This document shows, piece after piece, positions 23,954-33,130 of a DNA stretch of 64,000 nucleotides. The DNA is taken from NCBI RefSeq assembly GCF_000687715.1, contig NZ_JHXD01000009.1:51588-115587 (forward strand), written 5' to 3'. The notes beneath the pieces are model-generated. The model was not told where the DNA came from, did no database searches, and saw only the letters and a program-made list of their open reading frames with translations. A program made the translations under genes and the position numbers. Positions within the stretch are counted from its first letter, which is position 1. The number at the start of each line of letters is the position of its first letter. This DNA is from Xylanibacter ruminicola Ga6B6 (GTDB lineage: Bacteria; Bacteroidota; Bacteroidia; Bacteroidales; Bacteroidaceae).

Positions 23954-26900
23954 TGAGTACGGATCGAACTCCACAAAATAAAGTTAACGGGAACGAAGAG
24001 GTGAACGTAGATAAGACCGTACGTGCAACCAACTTTGATTTCCCACGGAAAACTCCTTCAAAAGGTGAGGAGCCGGATAAGCCTCTTGATGGCACCATCC
24101 GCATTGATATGCCGAAGATGGAAGCCCCTAAACCAGCAGCTCCCAAGCCTCTTGATGGTACTGTACGTGCACCTGGTCTCAATCAGCCGATTGCCCCCCG
24201 ACCTGCAGCTCCCCGTTCTGCTGCCCCTAAAGCATTGGATGGTACGGTGCGTGCACCTGGTATCAACCAGCCGATTACACCACGCTCCACAGCTCCACGT
24301 CCTGCAGCCCCTAAAGCGTTGGACGGTACCGTGCGTGCCCCTGGTGTCAACCAGCCGATTGCGCCAAAGCAAACTGCACCTAAACCAGCAGAACCGTCTA
24401 TGGGAAGTACCGTACGCGGTGCCCAGCCTAAGCCTCAAGTGCAGGCTCAGGTTCGTCCCAATGTCAATATCTCAATTATCTCATCGGCCAGCAATACCGA
24501 CCGAGCCAAGAAACAACGCCTGCAGCGTAGTCAGGTTGATGAGAATATCTATACGTTGAAAGGACAGGAGTATCGACGTGTATCGGTACTGAGCGAGAAT
24601 ACGGGCGAGGCCGAGGTGTTCCTGGTTGAGAAAGACAACAAGGAGTATGTACTGAAAGTGTATTATCCCAATTTCGACGTTAACCGTAAGATTCTGCAGA
24701 CGGTACTGAACTTCGATTTTGAGATGGTAGTAAAGGTGTACGACTTTGGTAAGACTTATGTGGATGGTAAACACCGCTACTACGAGTTGATGGAGTACCT
24801 GCAGGGTGGCTCGATGGCCGAATATAATCTGGGGGGGGATATGAACAAGTTCCGTCGTATAGCTCTTCAGAGTGCCGCAGCCTTGGCTTATTGTCATCAG
24901 CTCCGAATCCTGCATAAAGATATCAAACCTGGAAACTTCTTCTTCCGTGATAAGGACCACAATGAACTGGTTCTGGGCGACTTCGGTATTTCGAGTATGC
25001 TGGAGGAAGATGGTAAGTCGCATAAAACCACACAGGCCCGCACACCAATCTATGCGGCACCCGAAATGTATGCCGACGTAATTGATGGTGTGGTAGAGAT
25101 TTCGCCAAAGGCCGATTACTACTCTTTGGGTATCAGTTTGATGACGCTGTGGTTAGGCGAGAGTCCAATGAGTACCAACGAGCGTGTGATGATGCGTCAG
25201 AAGAACGAGGGCCGCATACCACGCATGAACGAGTTGCCAGAGCGAATCAAGCTGCTGGTTATGGGGCTTACGGTTGTAAACCCCATCAACCGTTGGGGCT
25301 ATGAGCAGGTAGAGCAGTGGTTCTTAGGCGAGAGTCCTAAGGTCGACCTGTCGTCACCATTCCTGAAGTATCAGAGTTTCGTCGTCGATCCTGAGCGTAA
25401 CCTGGTGGCCGAGAACGTGCAGGAGCTGGTGCCCATGCTGCTTGCCAACGAGCGCTTGGCTATCGGCTATCTGTATAACGGACGTATCACCCAATGGTTG
25501 GATGCTTGTGGAAACAACAAACTGAGTACCATTGTCAAAGATATCATTTCTAAGAAATATCCTATCGACCAGCGTGCCGGACTGATGGCATCGCTGTACG
25601 CTATGGACCCAGCCTATCCTTATAAGGATGTGCGTGGTACTAACTGTGAGGATATCCATGCGGTATGTATCTCGCTGCTGAGTAATCAGGACGAGTATGC
25701 CATATCGTTGGCTGCACCGAACGATAACTTCTACCTTTATGTTGAAACACACACCAGTTGTGATGTCGACCGTTTGCGTTCTTACTTTAAGGATGTAGAC
25801 CATAATAATAAGGAACAGGTACGTGTAGCTATCATGAAGATAGTGCTCGAGGTGGATCCTGAGATTCCATTTATGGTAAAGCATCCATCGGCTGGCATTA
25901 ATGATATTGTGACTGCTTTCGGTCATGATGATATTACCGAAGACGAGTGGCATAGTCTGACTGACGGACGACTCCTGGCTTGGATGTACAGTCATGAGGA
26001 CCAGATGGCGTGCGAGAGTCTGCGTATTATGACACTGGATCAGTCATACTCGCGGAACTTAGCTTATAAGGTTCTTTATAATTTGAATCGCGATTCTGCC
26101 TATGATTTGGCCGGTGCATTTACTCCCATTCAGGTGGGTGAACTGCTTAACGAGCGTTTGCATAAGGCTCAGAACCTGCCTGAGAAGGAGTTCGAGGAGG
26201 AAATGAAGGACTTTGTAGAGCTTGACGGGCGCTTTGCTTACTATGCCCAGCTGCATGGTTGGACCGAGATGTACAACGAACATAAGCGCTGTTTTGACTT
26301 TAAGAGCGATGAGAATACCGAACGTATGGGCGCCTACGATGTGAAAACAGCTGTTTACCGCTTCTGTCGTATCTTGGGCGTTACACCTACCTATATGATG
26401 GGTGACGGTATTGAGTATGCCGACGGACGTAACCTGCAGGCAAAGAAGATGCAGGTGTTCCGCAATGAAATCCGCAATGGCTCAATGGGGCAGTGGATGT
26501 CGGTGTTCTATCACGAAGACCCCAATGCCGACTTTACGGTAGAGTACTCGTACGAGCACGCTGTAGAGGACTGGCTGATGGCGATGGGAAAAATCGATTC
26601 CTCGCAGCGTTACTACAAGCGTTTTATCGATGCCCGCGACGAAACCCAGCGCCGTGTGGCATTTGTGAAGGACAGTTGGAAGCGCGCCAAGACCAAGGAG
26701 AAAATATGGCGTACGGCCTTCTATACCCTGAGCGGTATCTGGTTGGTATTCGTACTGATATTCGGCGTTACCAATCCTGAGTATATTCTTACGCATACCT
26801 TTATCAGCATAGGTCTGCCTTTGGGCGGTATGACAGGTATGATTGTGGCCACCCGCTCGTTCTTCAAGGGCTACGACTTTATGTTCTCTTTCTTGTGGGG

Positions 26901-27369
26901 ACTAGTGGGCGCGTTTACGTGCTTTATACCTATTATTATATTAAAGTATATAGGTGCATCGCATCCCATGCTGTTTAATATCGCCATTATTGTTATTACG
27001 CTTATCTACATGCTGGTTTGTCACCTCACAGATTTCCGTGGTAATGAGAAGGCCGACAGTCGATTGATATCCGAAGTGCTCGAAAACGATATGAAATCGA
27101 ACTTGATAGAACCGTTGTACTACACCTTTAAGGCCCGTTCGTATAAGTTTAAGGGCTCTAAGTTCGGTTTGCTTAACGATGTAACCGATCAGGTTCGTTC
27201 TATCACCGGCGAGAGTGTGCTGCACTACGTGCTGTGGAGCTTGCTGATGCTGGTATTCGTGGTATCGTTTGTGGTATTCAGCCCATCGATGCTGAACATT
27301 GCCAATCCTAACAGTCACATGAAGGAGGCCCCTAAAAGTATTATTAAGAAAATAGATAGAGACGCATAA
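23953..27369 (+). CDS. Membrane-bound Ser/Thr protein kinase with TVR repeats
   Basis: 1138 residues. N-terminal 1-180 is Pro/Ala-rich and holds six T-[VI]-R sites: DKTVR, DGTIR, three DGTVR and GSTVR. The protein kinase domain is about 200-450: ATP-binding Lys 235 in YVLKVYY, catalytic loop HKDIKPGN (His 321), DFG at 343, YAAPEMY; the Gly-rich loop is degenerate (TGEAEVF). A long helical region without a recognised family spans about 460-915, then five hydrophobic segments lie at about 917-940, 945-968, 976-1000, 1007-1027 and 1094-1115. It should phosphorylate partners at the inner membrane. FHA and PP2C genes downstream supply reader and eraser. Confidence 0.88.
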   Translation: MSTDRTPQNKVNGNEEVNVDKTVRATNFDFPRKTPSKGEEPDKPLDGTIRIDMPKMEAPKPAAPKPLDGTVRAPGLNQPIAPRPAAPRSAAPKALDGTVRAPGINQPITPRSTAPRPAAPKALDGTVRAPGVNQPIAPKQTAPKPAEPSMGSTVRGAQPKPQVQAQVRPNVNISIISSASNTDRAKKQRLQRSQVDENIYTLKGQEYRRVSVLSENTGEAEVFLVEKDNKEYVLKVYYPNFDVNRKILQTVLNFDFEMVVKVYDFGKTYVDGKHRYYELMEYLQGGSMAEYNLGGDMNKFRRIALQSAAALAYCHQLRILHKDIKPGNFFFRDKDHNELVLGDFGISSMLEEDGKSHKTTQARTPIYAAPEMYADVIDGVVEISPKADYYSLGISLMTLWLGESPMSTNERVMMRQKNEGRIPRMNELPERIKLLVMGLTVVNPINRWGYEQVEQWFLGESPKVDLSSPFLKYQSFVVDPERNLVAENVQELVPMLLANERLAIGYLYNGRITQWLDACGNNKLSTIVKDIISKKYPIDQRAGLMASLYAMDPAYPYKDVRGTNCEDIHAVCISLLSNQDEYAISLAAPNDNFYLYVETHTSCDVDRLRSYFKDVDHNNKEQVRVAIMKIVLEVDPEIPFMVKHPSAGINDIVTAFGHDDITEDEWHSLTDGRLLAWMYSHEDQMACESLRIMTLDQSYSRNLAYKVLYNLNRDSAYDLAGAFTPIQVGELLNERLHKAQNLPEKEFEEEMKDFVELDGRFAYYAQLHGWTEMYNEHKRCFDFKSDENTERMGAYDVKTAVYRFCRILGVTPTYMMGDGIEYADGRNLQAKKMQVFRNEIRNGSMGQWMSVFYHEDPNADFTVEYSYEHAVEDWLMAMGKIDSSQRYYKRFIDARDETQRRVAFVKDSWKRAKTKEKIWRTAFYTLSGIWLVFVLIFGVTNPEYILTHTFISIGLPLGGMTGMIVATRSFFKGYDFMFSFLWGLVGAFTCFIPIIILKYIGASHPMLFNIAIIVITLIYMLVCHLTDFRGNEKADSRLISEVLENDMKSNLIEPLYYTFKARSYKFKGSKFGLLNDVTDQVRSITGESVLHYVLWSLLMLVFVVSFVVFSPSMLNIANPNSHMKEAPKSIIKKIDRDA
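24148..24381 (+). repeat. 84-bp (28-residue) repeats in the kinase N-terminus
   Basis: Three copies of a unit encoding LDGTVRAPGxNQPI begin (at the Leu codon) at 24151, 24235 and 24319, exactly 84 bp apart; x is Leu, Ile and Val. Silent differences show the copies are not recent. Partial units (DKTVR, LDGTIR and GSTVR) flank them. Confidence 0.9.
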
Positions 27370-27375
27370 TATAAA

Positions 27376-30300
27376 ATGGTTTGTCAGAATTGTCATAAAG
27401 AAAACAGAAGCAAAGCAAAGTTCTGCAAGTGGTGCGGACAGCAGCTTGTTACTACTGACTTGCTTGATAAGCTGGTTGGCCTCGACGAGGTGAAGAACCA
27501 GCTGAAAACCATTGTCGATACCTATACGTTTCTGCGCTCTCGCAAGGATATCTCTAAAGCCCGCATTTCGCTTAACGCCATCGTGATTGGTGATACAGGT
27601 ACGGGTAAAACGGCGCTGGCTGAGATTCTGCGCGATTACTTCTATCAGCACAAAATCATCGAAAAACCCCAGCTGATGATGGTAGATGCCGTAGATTACC
27701 AGCGATTCGTCGACAAATGGGATGAAAATATCAAGAAAGCTAAGAATGGTATATTGTTCTTCGACAATGTGCAGAAGCTGTTGCCCGATAAATACTCTAA
27801 CCAGGTGAACCCGCTCGACAAGCTGTTTGTAGAGATGGACAAATGGGAGGATAACCCCATTGTGATTATTTCCGGACTCTCGAAGGGTTTGGAGGATTTC
27901 TTGGAGAGCAACCCAGCCGTAGCCAACCGTTTTAAGTATACCTTCCGTATGACCACTCCTAACTTCCAGGAGCTTACAGAGATATGTAAGCTGAACCTGC
28001 AGCTCAAATATGGCATACAGGAGTTCTCGCCCGAAGCTGATAAACAGTTATTGCGTTTCTTTAAATATCGGGTTAAGATTAAGGACGAGACCTTTGGTAA
28101 CGGACACTTGGCTAACAAAACAGCCGAGAATATTTTTACCCAGTACATCAGTCGTGGCGCCAATGCTACAAGGGTAGAGTTGAGTGACATCACGGGTTAT
28201 GTACCCGAGGAGCGCTCGATGGAGGATATCCTGCGCGATCTGGACAGCTACATTGGTATGGACGAGGTAAAGGCCGCTGTAAAAGAGATGGCCTACTCGG
28301 TACAGAATGCCATGCAGCGCGCCGAGCGAGGATTGGGCGAGCAGGAGAAAATGTCGATGCACATTATTCTTACTGGTAACCCAGGTACAGGTAAAACCAC
28401 CATTGCCCGTAAGTTGGGCGAAATTCTGGCTGCCATCGGCTATCTGGATAGCGGCCACGTAGTAGAGGTGGATCGTGCCAAGATGGTAAGTCAGTATCAG
28501 GGCGAAACACCTAAGGTGGTTGATGCCCTTTGCGATAAGGCCAAGGGCGGTATCCTGTTTGTGGATGAGGCCTACACCTTGGCTCCTGTGAGTGCGTCGG
28601 GTGATCGTGATGCCCAGGGCGCACAGGCATTGGAGAAACTGATGAAACGTATGGAGGACGATCGCGGACAGTTTATCGTGATTGCCGCTGGTTATCGCAC
28701 GGAGATGGAGAACCTGTTCCGTGTGAACCCAGGTTTCCGCAGCCGTTTCAATTACTTCCTTGATATCAAGGACTACTCGCCAGCCGAGCTGTTCGAGATT
28801 ATGCAGGTATTTGCCAAGCAGAAGAAGTACATCTTCTCGCCGGATGCACAGGCACTTACTCAGAAGATGATCAAGGAGATGTACGACTCGCGCGACAAGG
28901 ACTTTGCCAACGGTCGTACCATGCGTACGCTCTTCGACCAGATTTGCAAGAAACAGGCCCAGCGCCTGCAGGGTGCAAACATATCGATGATGAGCAACGA
29001 GGAGCTCATGACCATCGTACGCGACGATATCCCATACGATGCACCACAGACCGTAAGCGTCGACGACTGTCTGAAGAAACTCGACGGTCTGGTTGGACTT
29101 TCGGGTGTGAAGAAGGAAATTGCCAACCTGGCAGCTTTCCTGAACCTGCAGATTGCACGTGGCGAAACCAACACCTTCCAAGGCAAACACTATGTGTTTA
29201 CCGGTAATCCAGGTACGGGTAAAACCACAGTAGCCCGTATCATGGCCGATATCTTTAAGACGCTGGGCGTTGTGGCTCGCGGACAACTGGTTGAGGCTGA
29301 CCGCTCTAAACTGGTGGCTGGTTTCTCGGGTCAGACGGCCATCAAGACCAACCAACTGGTTGATCAGGCTATGGGTGGTGTACTGTTTATCGACGAGGCT
29401 TACACGCTGAAGTCGAACGATGCTGACAGCTTTGGCGCTGAGGCTATCGACACGCTGCTGAAACGCTTGGAAGATGATCGTGGCAAGTTTATTTGTATCG
29501 TGGCTGGTTATACCGACCAGATGCACGACTTTATCGATACAAACCCAGGCTTGAAGAGTCGCTTTACACAAACCATCCACTTCGACGACTATACGCCCGA
29601 CGAGCTTACGGAGATTTTCCTGCATCTCGCATCTGGCAAGAATTTCACCGTCGACGAGGAGACCAAGGCTGCTATTCACCGTATGTTCGAGCAGCTCTAT
29701 TTGCGTCGCGATAAAAACTTTGGTAATGCCCGCGAGGCACGCCGCATCTTCAACGAGGCTGTAGAGCGCCAGAGTCAGCGTCTGGTAAAACAGATGACCA
29801 GTCCCGACTTCAAGGAGAGCGACATGTTCGCGCTCACCACCGCCGATCTTCCCCTGTCTCAGGGCGAGACCGCACGTCCGCTCGACGTGGTGCTCAACGA
29901 GCTCGAAGAGTTTATTGGTATGCGCTCTGTCAAGGATTCTATCCGTCGTCTGGCCGTACAGAGCATGTTCATGAAGCAGCGTGCTGCTATGGGTGCTGGC
30001 AGCGTTCAGCAGATGTCGATGAACTTTGTGCTTACGGGTAATCCGGGTACAGGTAAAACATCGATTGCCCGTAAAATGGGTGAGATACTCCAGGCGATGG
30101 ACATCCTGCCTACATCGCGTGTTATCGAGGCCAGTCGTGCTACGTTGGTTGGTAAGTACATGGGCGAAACGCCTAAGATAGTAAACAGTATGTGCGATAA
30201 GGCTATGGGCGGTATCCTGTTTATCGACGAGGCTTATACTCTGAGCGATGGTGGCGACATGTACGGCAAGGAGGCTATCGACACACTCATGAAACGTATG

Positions 30301-30681
30301 GAGGACGATCGCGGTAAGTTTGTGGTTATCGCCGCAGGCTATAAAGATAAGATGGAGGAGTTCATGATGATGAACGCCGGACTGGCCAGCCGATTTACCC
30401 ACAAGTTACACATCGACGACTACGATCCTGATGAGCTGCTGGCTATTTACAAGCACATGGCTCAGAAAGAGCAGTACCAGTTTACGCCCGATGCTGAGCT
30501 TAAGGCACTCGACAAGATCTATAAGATGGTACTTGCTAAGACCGATTCGTGGGGTAATGCTCGTGAAATGCGCAATCTGCTCGATTCTACTATCCAGCAC
30601 CTGTCGGAGCGCGTATCAGCGTTGCCGGCCGATCAGGTTACAAAGGAAACATATCAGATAATACTACCAGAAGATATTTAA
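27376..30681 (+). CDS. Zinc-ribbon protein with four CbbX/SpoVK-like AAA modules
   Basis: 1101 residues. Zinc ribbon at 3-20 (CQNC...CKWC). Four AAA modules follow, with Walker A near residues 72 (GDTGTGKTAL), 334, 610 and 888 (each GNPGTGKT). Walker B is LFVDEAYTL or LFIDEAYTL in modules 2-4 but LFFDNVQKL in module 1, so that one has lost the catalytic Glu. Spacing between modules 2, 3 and 4 is about 277 residues, as expected of tandem duplication. CbbX, SpoVK and the type VII secretion ATPase EccA have this AAA type, usually once and forming hexamers; four in a row is unusual. It probably remodels a protein partner controlled by the kinase. Confidence 0.88.
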   Translation: MVCQNCHKENRSKAKFCKWCGQQLVTTDLLDKLVGLDEVKNQLKTIVDTYTFLRSRKDISKARISLNAIVIGDTGTGKTALAEILRDYFYQHKIIEKPQLMMVDAVDYQRFVDKWDENIKKAKNGILFFDNVQKLLPDKYSNQVNPLDKLFVEMDKWEDNPIVIISGLSKGLEDFLESNPAVANRFKYTFRMTTPNFQELTEICKLNLQLKYGIQEFSPEADKQLLRFFKYRVKIKDETFGNGHLANKTAENIFTQYISRGANATRVELSDITGYVPEERSMEDILRDLDSYIGMDEVKAAVKEMAYSVQNAMQRAERGLGEQEKMSMHIILTGNPGTGKTTIARKLGEILAAIGYLDSGHVVEVDRAKMVSQYQGETPKVVDALCDKAKGGILFVDEAYTLAPVSASGDRDAQGAQALEKLMKRMEDDRGQFIVIAAGYRTEMENLFRVNPGFRSRFNYFLDIKDYSPAELFEIMQVFAKQKKYIFSPDAQALTQKMIKEMYDSRDKDFANGRTMRTLFDQICKKQAQRLQGANISMMSNEELMTIVRDDIPYDAPQTVSVDDCLKKLDGLVGLSGVKKEIANLAAFLNLQIARGETNTFQGKHYVFTGNPGTGKTTVARIMADIFKTLGVVARGQLVEADRSKLVAGFSGQTAIKTNQLVDQAMGGVLFIDEAYTLKSNDADSFGAEAIDTLLKRLEDDRGKFICIVAGYTDQMHDFIDTNPGLKSRFTQTIHFDDYTPDELTEIFLHLASGKNFTVDEETKAAIHRMFEQLYLRRDKNFGNAREARRIFNEAVERQSQRLVKQMTSPDFKESDMFALTTADLPLSQGETARPLDVVLNELEEFIGMRSVKDSIRRLAVQSMFMKQRAAMGAGSVQQMSMNFVLTGNPGTGKTSIARKMGEILQAMDILPTSRVIEASRATLVGKYMGETPKIVNSMCDKAMGGILFIDEAYTLSDGGDMYGKEAIDTLMKRMEDDRGKFVVIAAGYKDKMEEFMMMNAGLASRFTHKLHIDDYDPDELLAIYKHMAQKEQYQFTPDAELKALDKIYKMVLAKTDSWGNAREMRNLLDSTIQHLSERVSALPADQVTKETYQIILPEDI

Positions 30682-30687
30682 CGTAAT

Positions 30688-31425
30688 ATGATTATTTGTC
30701 CAGCTTGTAAAGAAGAAATAGAAGACGATTCACATTACTGCGACCAATGTGGACAGCAGTTGCTGTTCTGTAAGCAGTGCGGTCATGTGGGGCTTGGACG
30801 TCGTTGCACACGTTGCGGCGGCATGATGGCTTTGCCTGCAGGTAGCATGGCAGCAGCCAATGCCGGAGCAAATCCTATGGGCACTCCGATAGGTAATCCA
30901 ATGGGAAATCCTACCGGTAATCCTGTGGTAGGGGCAGCTGTACGATCTGGTGTTAATATCAGTGTTACACCAAGTGCCTCAGTATCGCGCGCCGCAAATG
31001 TACCACCAGCACAACAACAGCAGCAGCCTGTATCACCTCGCACATCCAATGCGCAGAATATTGCTGCCAGCATATCTGTAGGTCCTGCTATCTCTATAGC
31101 CCAGGCTGGTGCAGGGCGTTCTAGTATGCCTATGATGACGTTGGTTAACGAAAGTCTCAATATACGTATCACAGCTATGAACGGTGCCATTATCGGTCGC
31201 CGTAAGGGACCGTACGTTCAGTTCTTCGAGCAGAATTCATACGTATCGGGTATTCATGCCCAGTTGAAGTACAAATCAGGCGCAGGTTGGTTCGTTATCG
31301 ATATGAACTCATCAAACGGTACCAGGATTAATCAGAATCCAATTCAGCCAGAAACAGAGAATCTGTTGAAGAATGGCGACGTGCTGTCGATTGCCAACGT
31401 CAACCTTCAAGTAGTAATTAGATAG
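30688..31425 (+). CDS. Zinc-ribbon FHA-domain protein
   Basis: 245 residues. Two zinc ribbons at the N-terminus (CPAC/CDQC and CKQC/CTRC, about 4-51), a Gly/Asn/Pro then Gln/Ser-rich linker (about 55-140), and a C-terminal FHA domain (about 155-245: IIGRRKGPYVQF, YVSGIHAQL, DMNSSNGTRIN and LKNGDVLSI). Arg in GRR, Ser in SGIH and Asn in SSNGT are the residues that hold phospho-Thr in FHA domains. The linker segment GVNISVTPSAS resembles NVNISIISSAS in the kinase. It is the likely reader of the kinase's phospho-Thr sites. Confidence 0.92.
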   Translation: MIICPACKEEIEDDSHYCDQCGQQLLFCKQCGHVGLGRRCTRCGGMMALPAGSMAAANAGANPMGTPIGNPMGNPTGNPVVGAAVRSGVNISVTPSASVSRAANVPPAQQQQQPVSPRTSNAQNIAASISVGPAISIAQAGAGRSSMPMMTLVNESLNIRITAMNGAIIGRRKGPYVQFFEQNSYVSGIHAQLKYKSGAGWFVIDMNSSNGTRINQNPIQPETENLLKNGDVLSIANVNLQVVIR

Positions 31426-31441
31426 TAATATTTTAAAAACA

Positions 31442-32185
31442 ATGATAACAATACACATGACAGCAGCCAGTAAAGTAGGCTGCGTGCGTAGTCAGAACGA
31501 AGACATGGTGCTGCTTGGCAGTCATTTCGTGAGGAATGATGCTTTTAGCACACGCGTAGACCTAACCAATAGCGACCGTTATATCATGGCTGTGGCCGAT
31601 GGTATGGGTGGACATAATCGTGGCGATGTGGCCAGTAGCGATGCGCTGCATAACCTGGAGTTCTATTTTCACGATCTTCCCACAGGTCTTAGCTCCGAAT
31701 CTGTAAAAGGTAAGTTTGAGGATTGGTTAGATTCCATCAACAACATCATCGATTCAAAGGGTCGCTCCGACGAGCAATATAGAGGTATGGGTACCACTTT
31801 GGTAGGCTTGGCCTTCTATGAGGGCAAGTTCTTTACACTGAATTGTGGCGATAGTCGCTTGTATCGTTTCCGCGATGGCGATCTTGTCCAGCTTACATCC
31901 GATCACTCGCTCAGTAACATGCTTGGCTCTTCGCAGCACTCTAACGTCATCACTAACTGTATCGGTGGCGGTGCTACAAGCTCGTTTATCGATATTGTGA
32001 ACATAACCGATGATATCAAGGAGGGCGACGTTTACATGCTGTGCAGCGACGGACTGTCCGATATGTTGCCCGATTCCATTATCTACACACTTCTTGCCGA
32101 AGGTTCTGACGCCAATAACCTCTGTGATGCCGCTGTGGCTGCTGGAGGCTTGGACAACGTGTCGTGCTGTGTGTTGCAATTCTAA
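31442..32185 (+). CDS. PP2C-family Ser/Thr phosphatase
   Basis: 247 residues, a single soluble PP2C domain. Motifs in order: VRSQNEDMVL, VADGMGGHNRGDVAS, GMGTTLVGL, NCGDSRLYR, LTSDHSLSNML, CSDGLSDML and DNVSCCVLQF. The Asp residues of ADGMGG, SDGLSD and DNVS bind the two metal ions, and all are present. It should remove phosphate placed by the kinase upstream and so reset the system. It is the last gene with an obvious link to the signalling operon. Confidence 0.94.
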   Translation: MITIHMTAASKVGCVRSQNEDMVLLGSHFVRNDAFSTRVDLTNSDRYIMAVADGMGGHNRGDVASSDALHNLEFYFHDLPTGLSSESVKGKFEDWLDSINNIIDSKGRSDEQYRGMGTTLVGLAFYEGKFFTLNCGDSRLYRFRDGDLVQLTSDHSLSNMLGSSQHSNVITNCIGGGATSSFIDIVNITDDIKEGDVYMLCSDGLSDMLPDSIIYTLLAEGSDANNLCDAAVAAGGLDNVSCCVLQF

Positions 32186-32207
32186 AAAAAGAGAGGAAAA
32201 ATAAGAA

Positions 32208-33125
32208 ATGCCACTAAGATTACCAGACAGACTGCCCGCTATTGATATTCTGAAGAACGAGAATATCTTTGTGATGGATAACTCGCGGGCAACAACACAG
32301 GATATCCGTCCGCTGAAGATTGTAATTCTGAACCTGATGCCTCTAAAGATTACCACAGAGACCGATTTGGTTAGATTGCTTTCAAACACACCATTGCAGA
32401 TGGAGATTAACTTTATGAAGTTAAAGAGTCATACCCCAAAGAACACGCCGATTGAGCATATGATGATGTTCTATCGCGATTTTGAATCAATGCGCAATGA
32501 GAAGTTCGATGGTATGATTATTACAGGTGCGCCTGTAGAGACGATGGACTTTGAAGATGTAACCTACTGGGACGAGATTACCGATATTTTTGCATGGGCC
32601 AAAACCCACGTCACAAGTACCTTATATATATGTTGGGCAGCTCAGGCTGGCCTTTATTACCATTATGGTGTGCCCAAGTACCCCTTGGAAAAGAAGATGT
32701 TCGGCATCTTCCCACAAACACCAGTGGATACCAAACTGCCCATCTTCCGTGGGTTCGACGATGTGTTTATGATGCCTCATAGTCGTCATACCGAGATACA
32801 TCGCGAGGATATTCTGGCCAACCACGAGCTTACGCTGTTGGCCGAATCACCAGAGAGTGGTGTCAGCATGGTGATGGCGCGTGGCGGTCGTGAGTTCTTC
32901 ATTACCGGTCATCTGGAGTATGCGCCAAACACACTCGACAATGAGTATAAGCGTGACCGTGATATCCGCGACGATGTGGATATGCCAAAGAATTACTATC
33001 GTGATGATAATCCTGATAACGCACCAGTAGTGACCTGGCGTGCACATGCCAACCTGCTGTACAACAACTGGATAAACTACTACGTTTATCAGGAAACACC
33101 ATATAATATCGACGAAATTAAATAA
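32208..33125 (+). CDS. metA: Homoserine O-acyltransferase (probably acetyl-CoA-specific)
   Basis: First step of methionine synthesis from homoserine. 305 residues of the MetA/HTS family, start MPLRLPDRLPA as usual. The catalytic Cys is C142 (ICWAAQAG), with H235 and E237 in TGHLEY. Residue 111 is Glu (TGAPVETM); in studied MetA proteins Glu here favours acetyl-CoA while Gly (E. coli) favours succinyl-CoA, so acetylation is predicted despite the usual succinyltransferase name. It starts 22 bp after the PP2C gene with no promoter between. Confidence 0.95.
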   Translation: MPLRLPDRLPAIDILKNENIFVMDNSRATTQDIRPLKIVILNLMPLKITTETDLVRLLSNTPLQMEINFMKLKSHTPKNTPIEHMMMFYRDFESMRNEKFDGMIITGAPVETMDFEDVTYWDEITDIFAWAKTHVTSTLYICWAAQAGLYYHYGVPKYPLEKKMFGIFPQTPVDTKLPIFRGFDDVFMMPHSRHTEIHREDILANHELTLLAESPESGVSMVMARGGREFFITGHLEYAPNTLDNEYKRDRDIRDDVDMPKNYYRDDNPDNAPVVTWRAHANLLYNNWINYYVYQETPYNIDEIK

Positions 33126-33130
33126 GCTTA

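Noticed and set aside
24148..24381. 84-bp repeats as a mobile element
   Set aside because: They are in frame within the kinase gene, encode a protein repeat and diverge at silent sites.
28048..30402. 784-codon open frame on the minus strand
   Set aside because: Antisense to the four-module AAA gene. Its His/Thr-rich product mirrors repeated AAA codons and has no recognisable motifs.
31430..32210. SAM riboswitch or other aptamer ahead of metA
   Set aside because: The gap between PP2C and metA is only 22 bp, too short for an aptamer and expression platform.
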